Source: Morchella semilibera (taxonomy: Eukaryota; Ascomycota; Pezizomycetes; Pezizales; Morchellaceae). Taken from it: a DNA stretch of 64,000 bases. The stretch is from positions 2,498,731 through 2,562,730 of the forward strand of contig WBVU01000005.1 of the NCBI GenBank assembly GCA_009192285.1, in the 5' to 3' direction. The translations under genes were made by a program, and so were the position numbers. Under the pieces are notes generated by a model. The model made no database searches and was not told the DNA's origin. It saw only the letters and a list, made by a program, of their open reading frames with translations. Positions 43,163 through 54,705 of the stretch are shown here, one piece after another (the stretch's first letter is position 1; the number at the start of each line of letters is the position of its first letter).

Positions 43163-45849
43163 TACATTGTACAAGCAACCGTAAGAACATACTTTGAAAC
43201 AAACACTTCGAGACCGAGATTATTGTTGCCGCTAGCTACTCGTTAGATATTAGAAACGATGGAGACGTTTACAGAGTTGTTATAACGGGGGCGGAGAAAA
43301 AGACTGATGGTATGCTCTATGTAAACGGCATGTTATCTAAGGTCGGGTGGTGTTTGCCACTCTCCGCCAAGCTGCGCTAGACCAAGGGGGTCGCTTTAAG
43401 GCGACTTTAGGTTAGCAACCTGCAGCACGTTGACCCCAGCATACTGGTAGATTAAGGTCTCTCTTTATCTGTCTCATTCTGGGGTTCTAGTCAATGTTTT
43501 TCAGCCATCACTGTTTTTCCGGGAGAAAGGATTGGTAACTGGGGCCGTGCTGGTCAGCATCTCCAGCTGGAGGGAGCATGTCCACTAGTGGGATGGTAAA
43601 GAAGAACGCTCCGACAGAGATCATAGAAATGGATGATAATTCTGTGACACTAGACGCTGTTTAGAGCTGGGCCACCCTACCTGGTTCTGGCTGCTATCAC
43701 TCCGCCAAGCCGCATTAAGATATGAACACTTCTTGCCCTACTCGCATACCAATAATACTACATCCGGAGATGCCCTAGTACAGGAAATCTGTGGGGAAAG
43801 ACGGGTTACGTTCTTCTATTCCGACCGGTTTTGGTATTATGTCATTCACCCCTGCATGCCAAGAACACCACGCCAGAAGCCGTTTAACGTTGGGCTATCC
43901 AGGCACTTTACCGCTAGTCTCCATCAACTCCTAGGTCTTAGGGCACAGCCCCCACAGCCGAGCCCTCCACCCCAGCCCTAAGCCCCGACCCCTTCGCAGT
44001 CTAGTGTGAGTGTAGGTCATCGTACCTTCAGGCTGGCGTGGGTGTTTATGTTTGGAACACGCCAAACTACTAGTTTCAGGTAAAGTTGTGGCGTGATATA
44101 TCTTGCAACGCAATGGAGATGTGGTGCCGTGCACCTTTTTGGTATCTTGTCTGATGGCGATGCCATTTATGTATTTTTGTACAAGGTGCCAAAACCTGGT
44201 GAAGTGGGACAGTATTATACTATTAGCCGAGTGATATATTATGATCCATGGGTGAGTGATGGGATTTCCAACGGTTATGATATGTCCTGGGCGTATGGCG
44301 AGGTCTTTCTCATGCATGAAAGTCATGTGATTCCTATTTTTGCTGTAAATATGTGCGGGTAACCTGTTTGCTACATTACAAGTCTTGAAATTACTTGTGA
44401 AGTGCCATGAACTTCGCTGCATGCTGCTTTATTCTAGTCAATCACTTCCTATATAGGCAACCCTAATTCATGAGAAAGATTTCGTGAATTGTCTCATACG
44501 CTCAGGACATGAGACCAAACTGCACCAACTAAATCAAGAAACCTACTGCTTATCTTGACTGCTCGAACAGCGGTTTTATCTCTTGGCACGACTAATTATA
44601 TAACACTTCTAAAAACAGCTGTAAATGATCTTGAATAGGGTGCTCGAGCTTTGGAAACGACAGGAACTGTGGTTGTATAAACTGGTTAAGCTCCTTGTTC
44701 TTTGTCTTGCCTCGGTTGTGTACCTTGTCACTCTTCGTCTTCGCCTCAGCTGCCCCGTGATAGCAACTCTGATTGTGTAGCCATGATTTCTGGGTGGTCG
44801 TAGCTGTTTTCTCTTCAGTCAGTTGATATTTGTGCCTTGTAGCTACTCGCATATCTAGGGTGTATTGGCGCAACCAAGGAACCACACCAAAGAGCACAAA
44901 ATCCCGGGAGCTTTCCCGTTTCCCTTGAAATTATGCATCTTGTATCTAGGCACCTGAAGGTGTCTACGGGCCAGTTTCAGGCCTTACTCTTGAAAAATGG
45001 GCCCTGGGGGTGAAGGTGTCTAAAAGCCCTTTTACCGCTTTCCACTCCGTCTCTACTGGCGAAATTATGTTGGTTGGTAGAGATTTGGTATTCTATGGGA
45101 CATTCTGTGTGTTAAAAACCTCAATTTTTGGTGTGTTTTGTTGGTTGCGCCAGTACATATTGATATGCGAGTAGATTTCTGATCGTTATACTTCATGGTA
45201 AAGTATAAGAGATATCGGAATGGGGTTTTCTGATTGTAGGGAAACTCGAAAGATGGGTATTTGTTGATGTTGATGGAAATACGTGTCGATTTGATATTTG
45301 GAGACCTGACTGTAGAGAAGACTGAATAGTATGACTATAGACTGGTCTCATTATCTAGTTTCGACCGCTACCACCTTGTTTGCCATCAAGGCATCTTCGA
45401 AATAAGGTTGTTACATGAATGGATGGTTGATGCATGTCGGAATTGATCGCTAGAATGGGACTCCGGTGTGAGTCATTTCGGGGGATGGTATGATTAGATT
45501 GTCGGGTTGCGGAAAGCGTTACTAGAATGAGTGTTAACATTATCGTTGGATTCTATTGGGTGTGGGATATATGTGTAATTGTGTCAGATTATCGGGATGG
45601 ACTCTGAGGCACTTAATGAGGAGTATTCTCCTCTTTCTGTCTTTTCCTTCTTCTCTACGCAATGTCTTATTTATGTACCCACTAGAATAATTTTGCCTCA
45701 GGCCTCCACCTTGATACTGCCCGCCCTCATCCTCGTCCTCATCCCCTGCCTCGACGCGTATCCCGAGTCGAATCTTGACCCCAGCCCCGCCCCATTATCT
45801 ATTATGTACTTGATTAACCCTAACTAACACCAGCAGCGGCATCGACACT
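43163..45849. other. Mostly gene-free, with weak coding scraps
   Basis: Apart from the open stretches at 43733-44362, I see only weak frames. One on the minus strand at 44592-44897 (Lys/Thr-rich, no domain) has some protein-like character but no supporting signals. Confidence 0.35.
43733..44362 (+). other. Possible decayed or multi-exon gene, unrecognised
   Basis: Two open stretches have a protein-like look: 43733-43981 (RRVTFFYSDRFWYYVIHP, ending Pro/Gln-rich) and 44093-44362 (FGILSDGDAIYVFLYKVPKP, later DMSWAYGEVFLMHESHVI). Neither begins with a usable ATG, and no clear splice pair joins them. Part of the second stretch recurs at 27260-27345, so this may be repeat-derived rather than a host gene. 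Confidence 0.25.
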
Positions 45850-46237
45850 ATGGGTTTTCTAAGTATGTTATTGTCTCATCTTGATGAACCTTTGCTGACA
45901 AAACACTCTATTGCTATCGGAATTACTTCTCCGTCATGAAGGACTAGTTTCTACTATCGCTGCCGCTTGCATTTTTTCGGGTGCTGTAATATTGGAGACA
46001 CGTGCAGACAGAAATCATGCCCTCAACATGGCCGACTCCAGGATTGACGCTGCCAGGTCTGAACTCAAGAAAGATATTGTAGACCTCAGAGCCGAGGTAC
46101 GAGCCGTTCAGTCGTTGGTTTTTAAGGCCGATTTTCGTACCATTGACGGCAAGCAAGGGCCTTTGCAGGGGTTGGTAGGAGGTCTTGAGCGTCGCCAGAA
46201 GACTCGTGGCAAAGACTGTGGCTCGGCCATGAATTAG
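45850..46237 (+). CDS. Small membrane/coiled-coil protein with a 13-nt first exon
   Basis: Exon 1 (45850-45862) codes MGFL plus one base. Intron 45863-45947 has a GTATGT donor, TGCTGAC as branch site and CTAG acceptor. Exon 2 is 45948-46237. The product has 100 residues. Residues about 5-20 (ISTIAAACIFSGAVIL) form a hydrophobic segment that could span a membrane. It is followed by a charged helix with heptad character (MADSRIDAARSELKKDIVDL, then RAEVRAVQSLV) and a basic end. No family is recognised with certainty; similar small anchor-plus-coil proteins occur in fungi. The model depends on the tiny first exon; without it the frame has only a TTG to start from. Confidence 0.5.
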
Positions 46238-49200
46238 GCTCATCACATGTACGGCCACGAGGGGATTGATTGATCGATCAGGGGCTTTTTTTTGGAAACC
46301 AGGAAGTGATTGGTGAAGGGGCTTCAGATTTGCTAGAAGAGTGCACTAAAGAGGTATGTACTTTGCAACCCGCAAGTTCTATAATTGGTGACGGGATATA
46401 CACTAATGTAGGTATAGAGGGTGCGGTATACCCTGACATTACATTATGTTAAAAATATCCACAGTGCCGTAGGGATATATAAATATATGTGGGGAGGAAC
46501 AGCTGTATAAAGTGACCAAGATCATGGGGTAGGTTAGGTATCGGGCTAGCAGGCAGATATCAGGTAAACCTGACATTAATTGTGGCTTATGATCAATAAA
46601 GATTTTAGAGACGTTGCGCATAAGGAACTGGCTCCATTTTCGGGTAATAGTGATGGGCACATGGGAAGACGAGATGTAAACATGGCTTGCCCTGTCTTAC
46701 ATTTTTTATTCTGTTCTCGAGACTCCATGGTCCTGTGACTTTAATGCCAGAAAGGGATGTCGATAAATCCTAACCCTGACCTGGGGGTTTGTGAAGTCAA
46801 GTTATTTATTTATTTATACTTCATACATGCATGTAGCTGTGAGGTCAAGTTGGTGGTGAAGGCCAGGAAGGTCTCGGGAGAAGTCTCAAGACGACTTTGA
46901 CCAACCTTGTCTTGCCTCCTCCCCTGTATTTCGCCTTTTTGCTCAAAGTCCGGAGACACAGTCTCGGGATAACGTTCCCCGCGCCCATGACTGTCCGGTG
47001 ACCTGATTGGTACCGGACCACCTTGCGTCAATCAGACGACCAGAATATAGGGCCAGCTCTATTTGCGCAAAGGCCCTACTAGACTACCTCATGGGGGTGT
47101 GGTCAATCACAAATATACGCCGAAGTGATCTATGGTTCGCTGGGAGTTGATCGACTACCTCTTTTGGTTTCATACGAAGACCTTGAATTGACCATACTCT
47201 AAGCTATCTGTGCTTTACAGATACCTCTACTTTAGCTTCTACATGTAGTAATGAAGACGCGTACGGGGAGAGCGAGACTTCCCCTCTTCCTCCTCCTCCC
47301 ATCAATAATACAAGAACTATATATACCCAAACCTAATCGACTCATCCCCGAGAAGAATTTCGTCTGTTAAAGCACTACTGGATTGAGTGAATTTGTGTGT
47401 GTTGTGAGCCACACATCTTGCACTGGTTAGTTACGCACCCTACTACCCGTATATATATAACAGGAATTACAATCCTACCACCACCGACACCACCGACGAC
47501 AAAACTCTAAAGCCACCTCTCCTGCCCCTCCCCTGCCCCCTCTCCCGGTCACCCTATCCTCCAGGTTTTGCCGCCGCGCGCCCACCACCACGCTCCCACC
47601 GCTGTTCTTCTGTGAAACGGAGATTTAGAACTGCCTTGTAATGGGGGAAGGGAAGGAGGGAGAGGTAGCGGGGGGCAGGGGGAGGCTGAGGAAGGTGTCA
47701 GTTGTGATGGGCGAGACGGGGAGGATGAAGGAGGAGAGGGGTGGGTTGGCGGGGGGAGTGGGGTGTGTGATTGTGTCTCTTCGAGGTCTTTGTGTAAGAT
47801 GGTGCTATTTTTATTACTTGACACTAGATTTCTTTTTTCTCTTTTCTTCGAGCCTTTCTTCGGCTAGTCTCATTTTCGCGGATAGAGGGTTGGTTTAACT
47901 GCGGCGATAACCTTTGTTGTTAAAGGCTTGTAACTTGACTGTATTGATGATGATCTCTAAGGAAGAGCGATGACCCACTGCCCTTAACTACCCCTCCGCC
48001 AATTCCCACTGTATCCTGACTACAATGATTCTAATTCCTCGTGTCTATACATGTTCTGCTCGTTCTGTTACCGCATATCTGTACATCCCAATCTTTCTCT
48101 TTTCTCTTTTCCTTTTTGCTCGCTAGGTGTATATAATAGCTCATTAATCCGATACCGGTATTGATACCACCCTGTACTTTACATTTAGAGTAACAGCCGG
48201 CTTCTGTACCACGGTCTTCATATAGTTCTCTACCGTCCTAGATATATCACCATTCTGTTGCCCTCTCGTCCCCTTCCGTCACCAGCAATATTCCAGACCC
48301 CCTAATATAATAATGACCCGCTCCAGCAAGCTCGGGGACACACGCCCCCAGACTCTCATCTCGTCAGGATCCTCTGTCCGCTGACTGGTGGGTAATATTT
48401 CGGCCGGTGATTGGTATACTAGTGTCGTTCTGCGCCGGGCACTCTCGCTAGGTGGTGTGTGGTGTGGCCATCGACCGGGGTGAGTGGGGGTCTTGGTCAT
48501 AATACAATTACTAGTTTAATGCTCGATCATCTTTTGTCGCCCATCACCCACTTCCAAATCCCTCATAACTTCTCACTCCTGATAAGTGACATCATCATCA
48601 ATCACTCGTATCAGGGCTAGGGTTACTACCGGAATTACGTACGGTGTAATAAGTGTGGCAGAGTCTGTATTATGATTATTACATCACCTCCGCCTCTCTC
48701 GCGCGAACCAAGTACTATACAGGGGCTACTAAATCCCCTCCTGTATATTAGGCATCACAAGAATTCATTTCGCTGTCAGTCAATATTTCGAACAGTTACA
48801 CATCGCGGGCGCAAGGAGGGGCTGGATCCCAAGGGGGCTAGGGTAACAGGTTTTAGAGACAGGGGAACGGAGGGACTCGCCGCGGCTCGGCGGCTGTGGT
48901 AGCGAGTGCCTGTGGGTTAGGGTTGGAGTTTAGGTTTTATTTACGTGTGTAGGATCAGTAGAGAGAAATAGAAAAAGGCATGGACAACTTCTAAGAGCTG
49001 GATTTGAGCGAGAAAAACGCTGGCGGTGGGCTCTGTATCTGAGCGAAGATACGGGGCAATTAGTAGGGACATGAGGTCCTGTATATATATTGTATACCGC
49101 ATCACGACACGATAATGTACTTACATACTTAAGTCGCCAGCTTGTAACTACTGTCGCTGGACACTACGAACTACTGCGGTGGTGGATCTCAGGGCTAGTG

Positions 49201-49594
49201 ACTATCAGATACATATTCATCCTACATACAGAGAACAGTTCTAACCGCTGATCAGTACCTGTTCCGGTCGATAACAGCATGAACTACCGCCTGTTATTAC
49301 AACTAGACTTTTCAGAGGCTGGATATGTTTTCTCTGGAGGTGGCTTTAGATGGAATAAAAGGGGCCATTTTAATCAAAACTCTTTCTCTGAGGAATGTAC
49401 CTGGCTGCGGGGGGGGGGGGATCAATAGAGCGTTTTTACAGCCAAATTCTGGAATATCGAGTTTATATGTGGTCGCTAGACGGATTTTTTTGGTATCTTG
49501 CTTGGTTGGAAATTTATTGCAAATGCCATTTGCTGTTACCTTTATGATTGAGCACACCGTAGGTATTTAGTTCTTGATGAGCTGTATTTGTGGT
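46238..49594. other. Gene-free stretch
   Basis: No gene. It holds the tail insertion at 46790-46851, a solo end of the 32841 element at about 47055-47080 (CTATTTGCGCAAAGGCCCTA), and a G/A-rich patch at 47640-47760 that makes artificial frames. Confidence 0.5.
46769..46851 (-). repeat. 34-bp LINE/SINE-tail insertion with 14-bp target duplication, next to telomere-like motif
   Basis: TGTGAAGTCAAGTT (46790-46803) and TGTGAGGTCAAGTT (46838-46851) flank 34 bp. Read on the minus strand these are CATGCATGTATGAAGTAT followed by AAAT units. On the tail side lies CCTAACCC (46769-46776). Same insertion type as at 17037 and 20892, in the opposite orientation. Confidence 0.75.
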
Positions 49595-49910
49595 GGGTAC
49601 TCGCCAAGGGCTCAAAATTTGAGAATATGGGTGTGAAACTACATAAACTGGACCTTTGGCGAATTTACTTGGGATTACTGTCGAATCTTCGTATTTGTTT
49701 CGACTCTGAGGCTTTTGCATGAAACATGCCTGGTGTTTGTATACCTCATGTTGGCCGCACTGAAGTATCAACTGCGGGTGTAAGGTAAGCCTGTAGATAC
49801 TGTAGCCGCAACCCCATAGACATACCCCATCAAATATACCTATCTAACAGCTTGAGGATCACTCCCCCAAAGTTTGAAGTCCGAAGCTTCGCGTAATGGG
49901 GGTCTTTCTA
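49595..49910 (+). repeat. 0.3-kb dispersed repeat, copy 1
   Basis: Matches 52550-52860 in the same orientation, with shared blocks CGCCAAGGGCTC, GTGAAACTACATA, TGGCGAATTTACT, TGTAGATACTG and AGTTTGAAGTCCGA. A middle block resembles an arm of the palindromic MITE at 33027. No coding frame is conserved between the copies. Confidence 0.75.
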
Positions 49911-50805
49911 TAGATCAGGAACGAGAGCAAAGATACACTCTCTAGCTAGACACTGTGCAACCTGATAAAGAACCCCGTTTCATTGTTAGACGGTTAGATA
50001 GATTTTGGATTCCCATGCACTGGTATTTTCGTCAGCTAGTAGTAGCTGTGCATGCTTGTTTTAAATGGCCACTACCGCTCGCCCCAACGATCGACCCTGG
50101 AGAGCGATATCGTCCGGTAGGACGCCGTATCTGCTGGGGATGGAGCGAGGTCGAGATTCATGAAAGGTTTCATTCTCTATCGATATATATCTCCGCACTG
50201 AGACCGAACAGTTGAGTACTCAGGGCCAGTTCCGCAGGTGGGGATGTGGCTTAGGGTTGTTCAATATCTGACCGGAATGTCATTCACCCCTTTATGAACA
50301 ACAGCAGCGAAGAAAGGCCTCTGTGAGCCAACAGATGATGTGGGTATTACTATAATAGTGAGCAAGCCCATAGATTCTAAATTCACGCTCCAATGTGACC
50401 TCCCCTCCTCCCCGCTCAAAGTCTTGTAACTAAACCCCTAGCTAATGCTAACGGTGCAGGGAGAAACACATACTACATGCAGTACTGAGGGTTCATGTCA
50501 TTACGAGCGACAACACTAGTTGGGTGTTGGAAAGGTTGTAGGATGGTATTCAAGGCGTGCCCATCCCACAAGCAGTTTCTCTTTGGCAGCATCCCAGACT
50601 ATTCTGAGTCCTACATGTTCATGAACGGTATATGAAGATATGTAATATATTAGTGATATAACTTATACAGTCTCCACTTCCTCGACCGATAAACAAAGCC
50701 CGCCCAGAAGTAATCCAGAACAGGCAGATATTGCGCCAGCCACTTTGAGCCCCTGAAACTCCCAGATATGAGCTGCAAAATTAAACCAGAATATTCCCGC
50801 ACAGG
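49911..50805. other. Intergenic, 3' side of the SET gene
   Basis: A frame at 49955-50215 (RPVGRRICWGWSEVEIHE) looks slightly protein-like but has no neighbours or domain to support it. Nothing else is seen. Confidence 0.35.
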
Positions 50806-51768
50806 TTACCAATCCGCCCTCTTCCACAACCACTTCTCAAGCCCCTTCTGGTCCAAACCCCTAAACTTCCTCCTCTCCGTCTTCCATTTCTGCGACTTCC
50901 CCGCATACGCGTGGCTCTCCGGCCTCTGCACATAGCCCCGCACACTGTCCAACATCTCCTCCCCAACCTCCGTACACGTTACTGCCAACGCCGCAAACGC
51001 ACTCGCCCTCGCCAGATCCCCATGGGCGACGCATATCTGGAAGGCAATGTCATACGTCCTGAACAGCAAGATATCATTCATGTCCTCCTCCTCACTCAAC
51101 CGCAGGATCTGCTTACAACTATCCAGACACCTCGCCGGACTGGTCATGATCAGCCCGCTAACCACCACCGCATTCAGCCGCGCAAGCTCCACGCGGCGGG
51201 CGTCGCTCGCCGCAACCTCCGCGGGCGTCCCGGCACACACGTGGCAGTTGCACTGGAAGCGGAAGTCGGCGAGGATCCTAGCGCGGCGGTCACGGCGCTT
51301 CATCATGAGGATCTCCTCTTCGATGTAGTTTACGGTGATCTGCTGGCCCGTGGAGATGTCCTTACCGGCGATGACGACCTCCTTGCCGGTGGCAGCCGCC
51401 CAGATGTAGCTGGAGTTTGCCGCGCAGCTGTGATTGAAGCGCGAGCATTCCAGGAAGATACCGCAGTCGCGGGAGTCGGCGCCGAGGGGTTGGGCGTTGG
51501 TCTTGACGATGCCCGCGACGGCAGAGATGGTGTGGTCGGAAGGGTAGGCGTTTCTGAGGGCGAGAAAGGCCGTTCGCTGGGCTGCGGAGAGTGGGCGTAG
51601 CTTTGCTTCGATTGCGGCGGTGACTTGTTCGGGCCTAGTGAAGTTGCCGGATAGGGTGAAGAGCGGCGGCTCCTCGAGGATGAGGGTGCCGCGGGGGATA
51701 AAGGCTGTGGCAACCATTCCGAGCCCGGTGCCGGGGATGTGTTCCAGTTTGTACATGCTTGTTGCCAT
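50806..51768 (-). CDS. SET-domain protein (putative protein lysine methyltransferase)
   Basis: Single exon, 320 residues, ATG at 51768. The SET domain begins at once: GTGLGMVATAFIPRGTLILE (residues 13-32), then CSRFNHSCAAN with the catalytic-fold NHSC at 112-115, and GQQITVNYIEEE at 141-152. This is followed by FQCNCHVC (171-178), the Cys-rich post-SET cluster. The region between the first and second SET parts lacks a MYND finger. The C-terminal 140 residues are helical, TPR-like by look. This layout is common in fungal SET proteins of the SMYD/SET5-like type, which transfer methyl groups from S-adenosylmethionine to lysines; substrate unknown. It lies between two direct copies of a 0.3-kb repeat. 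Confidence 0.85.
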   Translation of the reverse strand: MATSMYKLEHIPGTGLGMVATAFIPRGTLILEEPPLFTLSGNFTRPEQVTAAIEAKLRPLSAAQRTAFLALRNAYPSDHTISAVAGIVKTNAQPLGADSRDCGIFLECSRFNHSCAANSSYIWAAATGKEVVIAGKDISTGQQITVNYIEEEILMMKRRDRRARILADFRFQCNCHVCAGTPAEVAASDARRVELARLNAVVVSGLIMTSPARCLDSCKQILRLSEEEDMNDILLFRTYDIAFQICVAHGDLARASAFAALAVTCTEVGEEMLDSVRGYVQRPESHAYAGKSQKWKTERRKFRGLDQKGLEKWLWKRADW

Positions 51769-52549
51769 GGTTTGCGAGGCTTTGTATCCAGTGAGATCAG
51801 GGGGAATATATTTTAAGGGAGAGGGGAAAGGGAGAGCTCTGGCTGCTGCTGTGACTATTATTGCTATTATTATATAGCGATGGTTTGAGTGGAGGGCCGG
51901 GGGGAGGCAGGGGGGGGGGGCAGTTCAGGCATCCAACCACTTGAGCTACAAATACGGCGCGCATGGAGGGCAGCTACACCGTCGCTTTTGATAAACAGAC
52001 TACAATAGAGAAACTCGCCGTTAAATCTTTCCATGCACTCAGGTATTAACTTTGATCACCCGCTATAGGACGTCCCGAATTCCTCTCGTCAATGTCATTG
52101 GCCTCTCATGGGTTGATGTTGATTGACCTGGACTGCGGCCTCACCCGCCAGTATATATATATATATGAGTACGTGTGTGTGCGCGCCATTAACGCTATGT
52201 AAACAAAAAAGAATTAATACGCTTGGATGGTCTTTTGCTTTGACAAGTAGTTGGTATGATCGAGGAACATGGAGTTGTGTCAGATCACTCTCCCACGCAA
52301 AATACATCCCTGGATGCATGACCTGTAGCTGTCGAGTGCTCCCCTAAACGGTGTTCGTGATGAGTTTTATTACAACTTTCCTGGGAAAGGTATTAGGAAA
52401 GTTATTAGGAAAGGCGCTAGGAGAGTCGTCGGGTAGCCATAGACAGTAATCATCATATCATGATTATTAAATACCTATCGTGGTACAGTGGGGGTTGGCA
52501 ATAATATATAGGAGACATTACCTCTCAGGTACTCTTTGGTACCGCGAGT
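51769..52549. other. Upstream region of the SET gene
   Basis: Contains a TA microsatellite at 52153-52166 and a G-rich run at 51897-51921. No gene is seen. The promoter of the SET gene must lie in its left part. Confidence 0.4.
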
Positions 52550-52860
52550 AGGTATTTTAGTTGTTTACTTGCCAAGGGCTCCAGATTTTTGAAGGTGTGG
52601 GTCTGAAACTACATATTCGTATCTGTGGCGAATTTACTCGGGGCTACTGTCTAAGTCTCACTTTTCTTTTTCGCTTTCGGGGCTGGTTCTTGTATGTCTC
52701 ATGCTGGCAGCACCTGCGGGTATAGAGGTTAATTTGTAGATACTGAAATCGCAACCCCGTGGACATACTCCGGCATGCGTACCTAGTATGTAACAGCTTT
52801 TGGATTCACTTCCCCGAAGTTTGGAGTCCGAGGCATCGCTCCTCAAGTGAGTATTCTTGG
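52550..52860 (+). repeat. 0.3-kb dispersed repeat, copy 2
   Basis: Second copy of the repeat at 49595-49910, in the same orientation, about 2.95 kb away on the other side of the SET gene. Copies differ by many substitutions and small indels, so both are old. Confidence 0.75.
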
Positions 52861-53409
52861 CCGGCCCTACATCCCTAAGCCAGTCATCCAGAATCTACAG
52901 TCAAGCGAGCCCCCGAGATTCCAGGTAGCGTAAGATTCTACCCACAACTTTTCGTCTTTCTAATCCCTATCAGATATCAGCCCTGTTGTCAGGGCCCTAT
53001 TTGGCAATGCCTTCAATAATAATGATAGCGAGTATCAACGGTACTTAGTACTTATCAGGGGTCACGTGTATTAGAAATATCTGTAGACGTGTAGTAGTTA
53101 GAGCGACCAATTCTTACTTTTGTCGCTGGGGCTCCAGCGGCATAATTTCATCAATCATCTCTCCAAACACCTTTTGCCCAACCCCCATACTAAAGGTCAC
53201 GTGCTCAAATCGCACTCACCCCTTTGTACTCTTCTACTCAAAAATGCTTTTTGTTCACCGTACAAAATTAACCCCGCCCTATAAGGCGATCAGCACCGGC
53301 GGACCGCACGGTAGAGTTATTCAGAATTAACATTACACATAAATTATCAGTCTGTTATCTAAACGCTGCTAATATTGTAATATGTATTTCTTCCGAGCAC
53401 AGTCAACCA
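52861..53409. other. Intergenic
   Basis: No gene, repeat or signal recognised. Confidence 0.4.
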
Positions 53410-53751
53410 TTGCGCCTGGGACCTTATATCCGGTACACGTGTAACTGCCTTACATGCCCATGTGAGACGCCTCCTTTTCTACCCGGTGTTAAAGAAGTAA
53501 CAAATTTTTCTGACGGTGTTTCCTTCTCCCAAATATACAATAGCCCTTTGTGTCCAAAAGCTATACATGACTATCATAAGGGTAACGATTGGGTTGCTCT
53601 TCTAGGGAATAATATAGTTAGATGGGTGAAACCCTCGGGCCCTGTAATCTCTCAGCGACGTCTCGGAGCATCGACAACAATATACGTCTCATCTGTGGAT
53701 ACAAAATTTCTTTCTTCGATTAGTAGTACAGTTCAATCGGTTTTGACATAG
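53410..53751 (+). other. Open frame of uncertain coding status
   Basis: 113 codons, opening with a TTG-type start (no upstream ATG nearby). The stretch KEVTNFSDGVSFSQIYNSPL, then NDWVALLGNNIVRWVKPSGP, looks protein-like, but I recognise no family. It abuts the Tc1/mariner relic on the other strand and may be part of a decayed element. Confidence 0.25.
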
Positions 53752-54295
53752 ATTCTTACTTACCGAAAGGGGTTTGTAGTCTCCAGTTTGCGAGTTAAAC
53801 CTGATCGGCTATATCCTTCTCACCCAAATGAGGCTTCTCCATTTGAGCATATCGCCCCAAATCATGATGCCCATGCATGACTTGTTCCATAGCTGAACGA
53901 GAACACTCCATTCCAGCCCCTTCTGCAATTTCCGGCCAAGTCTTCCGCCAATGATGCTCGTCTGATAATGCAAGTCCCTTCAAAATTCAGGACTCCCTCG
54001 TACCCCTAGCAACCTTTACTAGACGGCCTGCCCTTTTCTTGTTGTCCAAAACCTTCCATAGATCTGAAAGCCTAGTAGGATCAAGTTTCCTTCCGGAGGC
54101 CCCGCTACTATGCTAGATTAGTAACTGACTGCTATGATTGCAAAATACCACTTATTTTGCTCGGAGTGGAACGTCTCGTATTAGGATGGACGTTTAAATC
54201 TCTTGAGATATTATTCCAACCCTTATTCAATCCTTGATTAAGGCAAATAACAGCAGCGCGTAGATTTAGGGTATATATCGCCCTGAAATTCTGAT
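53752..54295 (-). mobile_element. Tc1/mariner transposase remnant (DNA-binding part)
   Basis: Minus-strand frames give LRAAVICLNQGLNKGWNNIS (about 54280-54190), then SDLWKVLDNKKRAGRLVKVA (about 54065-54010), then LALSDEHHWRKTWPEIAEGA and CSRSAMEQVMHGHHDLGRYA (about 53980-53840). This is the order of the N-terminal helix-turn-helix and GRP-type linker region of fungal Tc1/mariner transposases. The parts are in different frames with stops between. The catalytic DDE domain is absent, and so are recognisable terminal repeats. Confidence 0.5.
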
Positions 54296-54705
54296 CAATC
54301 TCGTTCTGTGCATCTCTACAATATCAAGATTGCTCGTTGCGTGAAGATGGTAATACCTCGCACTCTTCGTCATGTCACGTTACCCGAAGACCCTCGGCAC
54401 CACGAGTCAGTGGATTCATCTATCTACTATGTACTAGATTATGACATTTTCGCACTCCTTGGCATAGCAACCTTATTGGTTGAGAGTGACGGGGGTATTG
54501 ACTAAGCACGACACATCAAGACCTGTGAACTGAATTGTATCACAAGGCAATGAAAGGTTAAACTGGCGGGAATTGGGGGGGAGGGAGGGAGGGCCGAAGG
54601 CTCCCATAATTACATGTACGTACCGTAGAGAGAGGATTAGTTTACCGCTGTTCCCCAAAATCTACACAACTCGCGGTCGCAAGGTGGAACCCCTAGTAAT
54701 GTATG

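Noticed and set aside
47549-47898. Frames on both strands in a G/A-rich patch
   Set aside because: Low-complexity composition, no domain and no splice signals.
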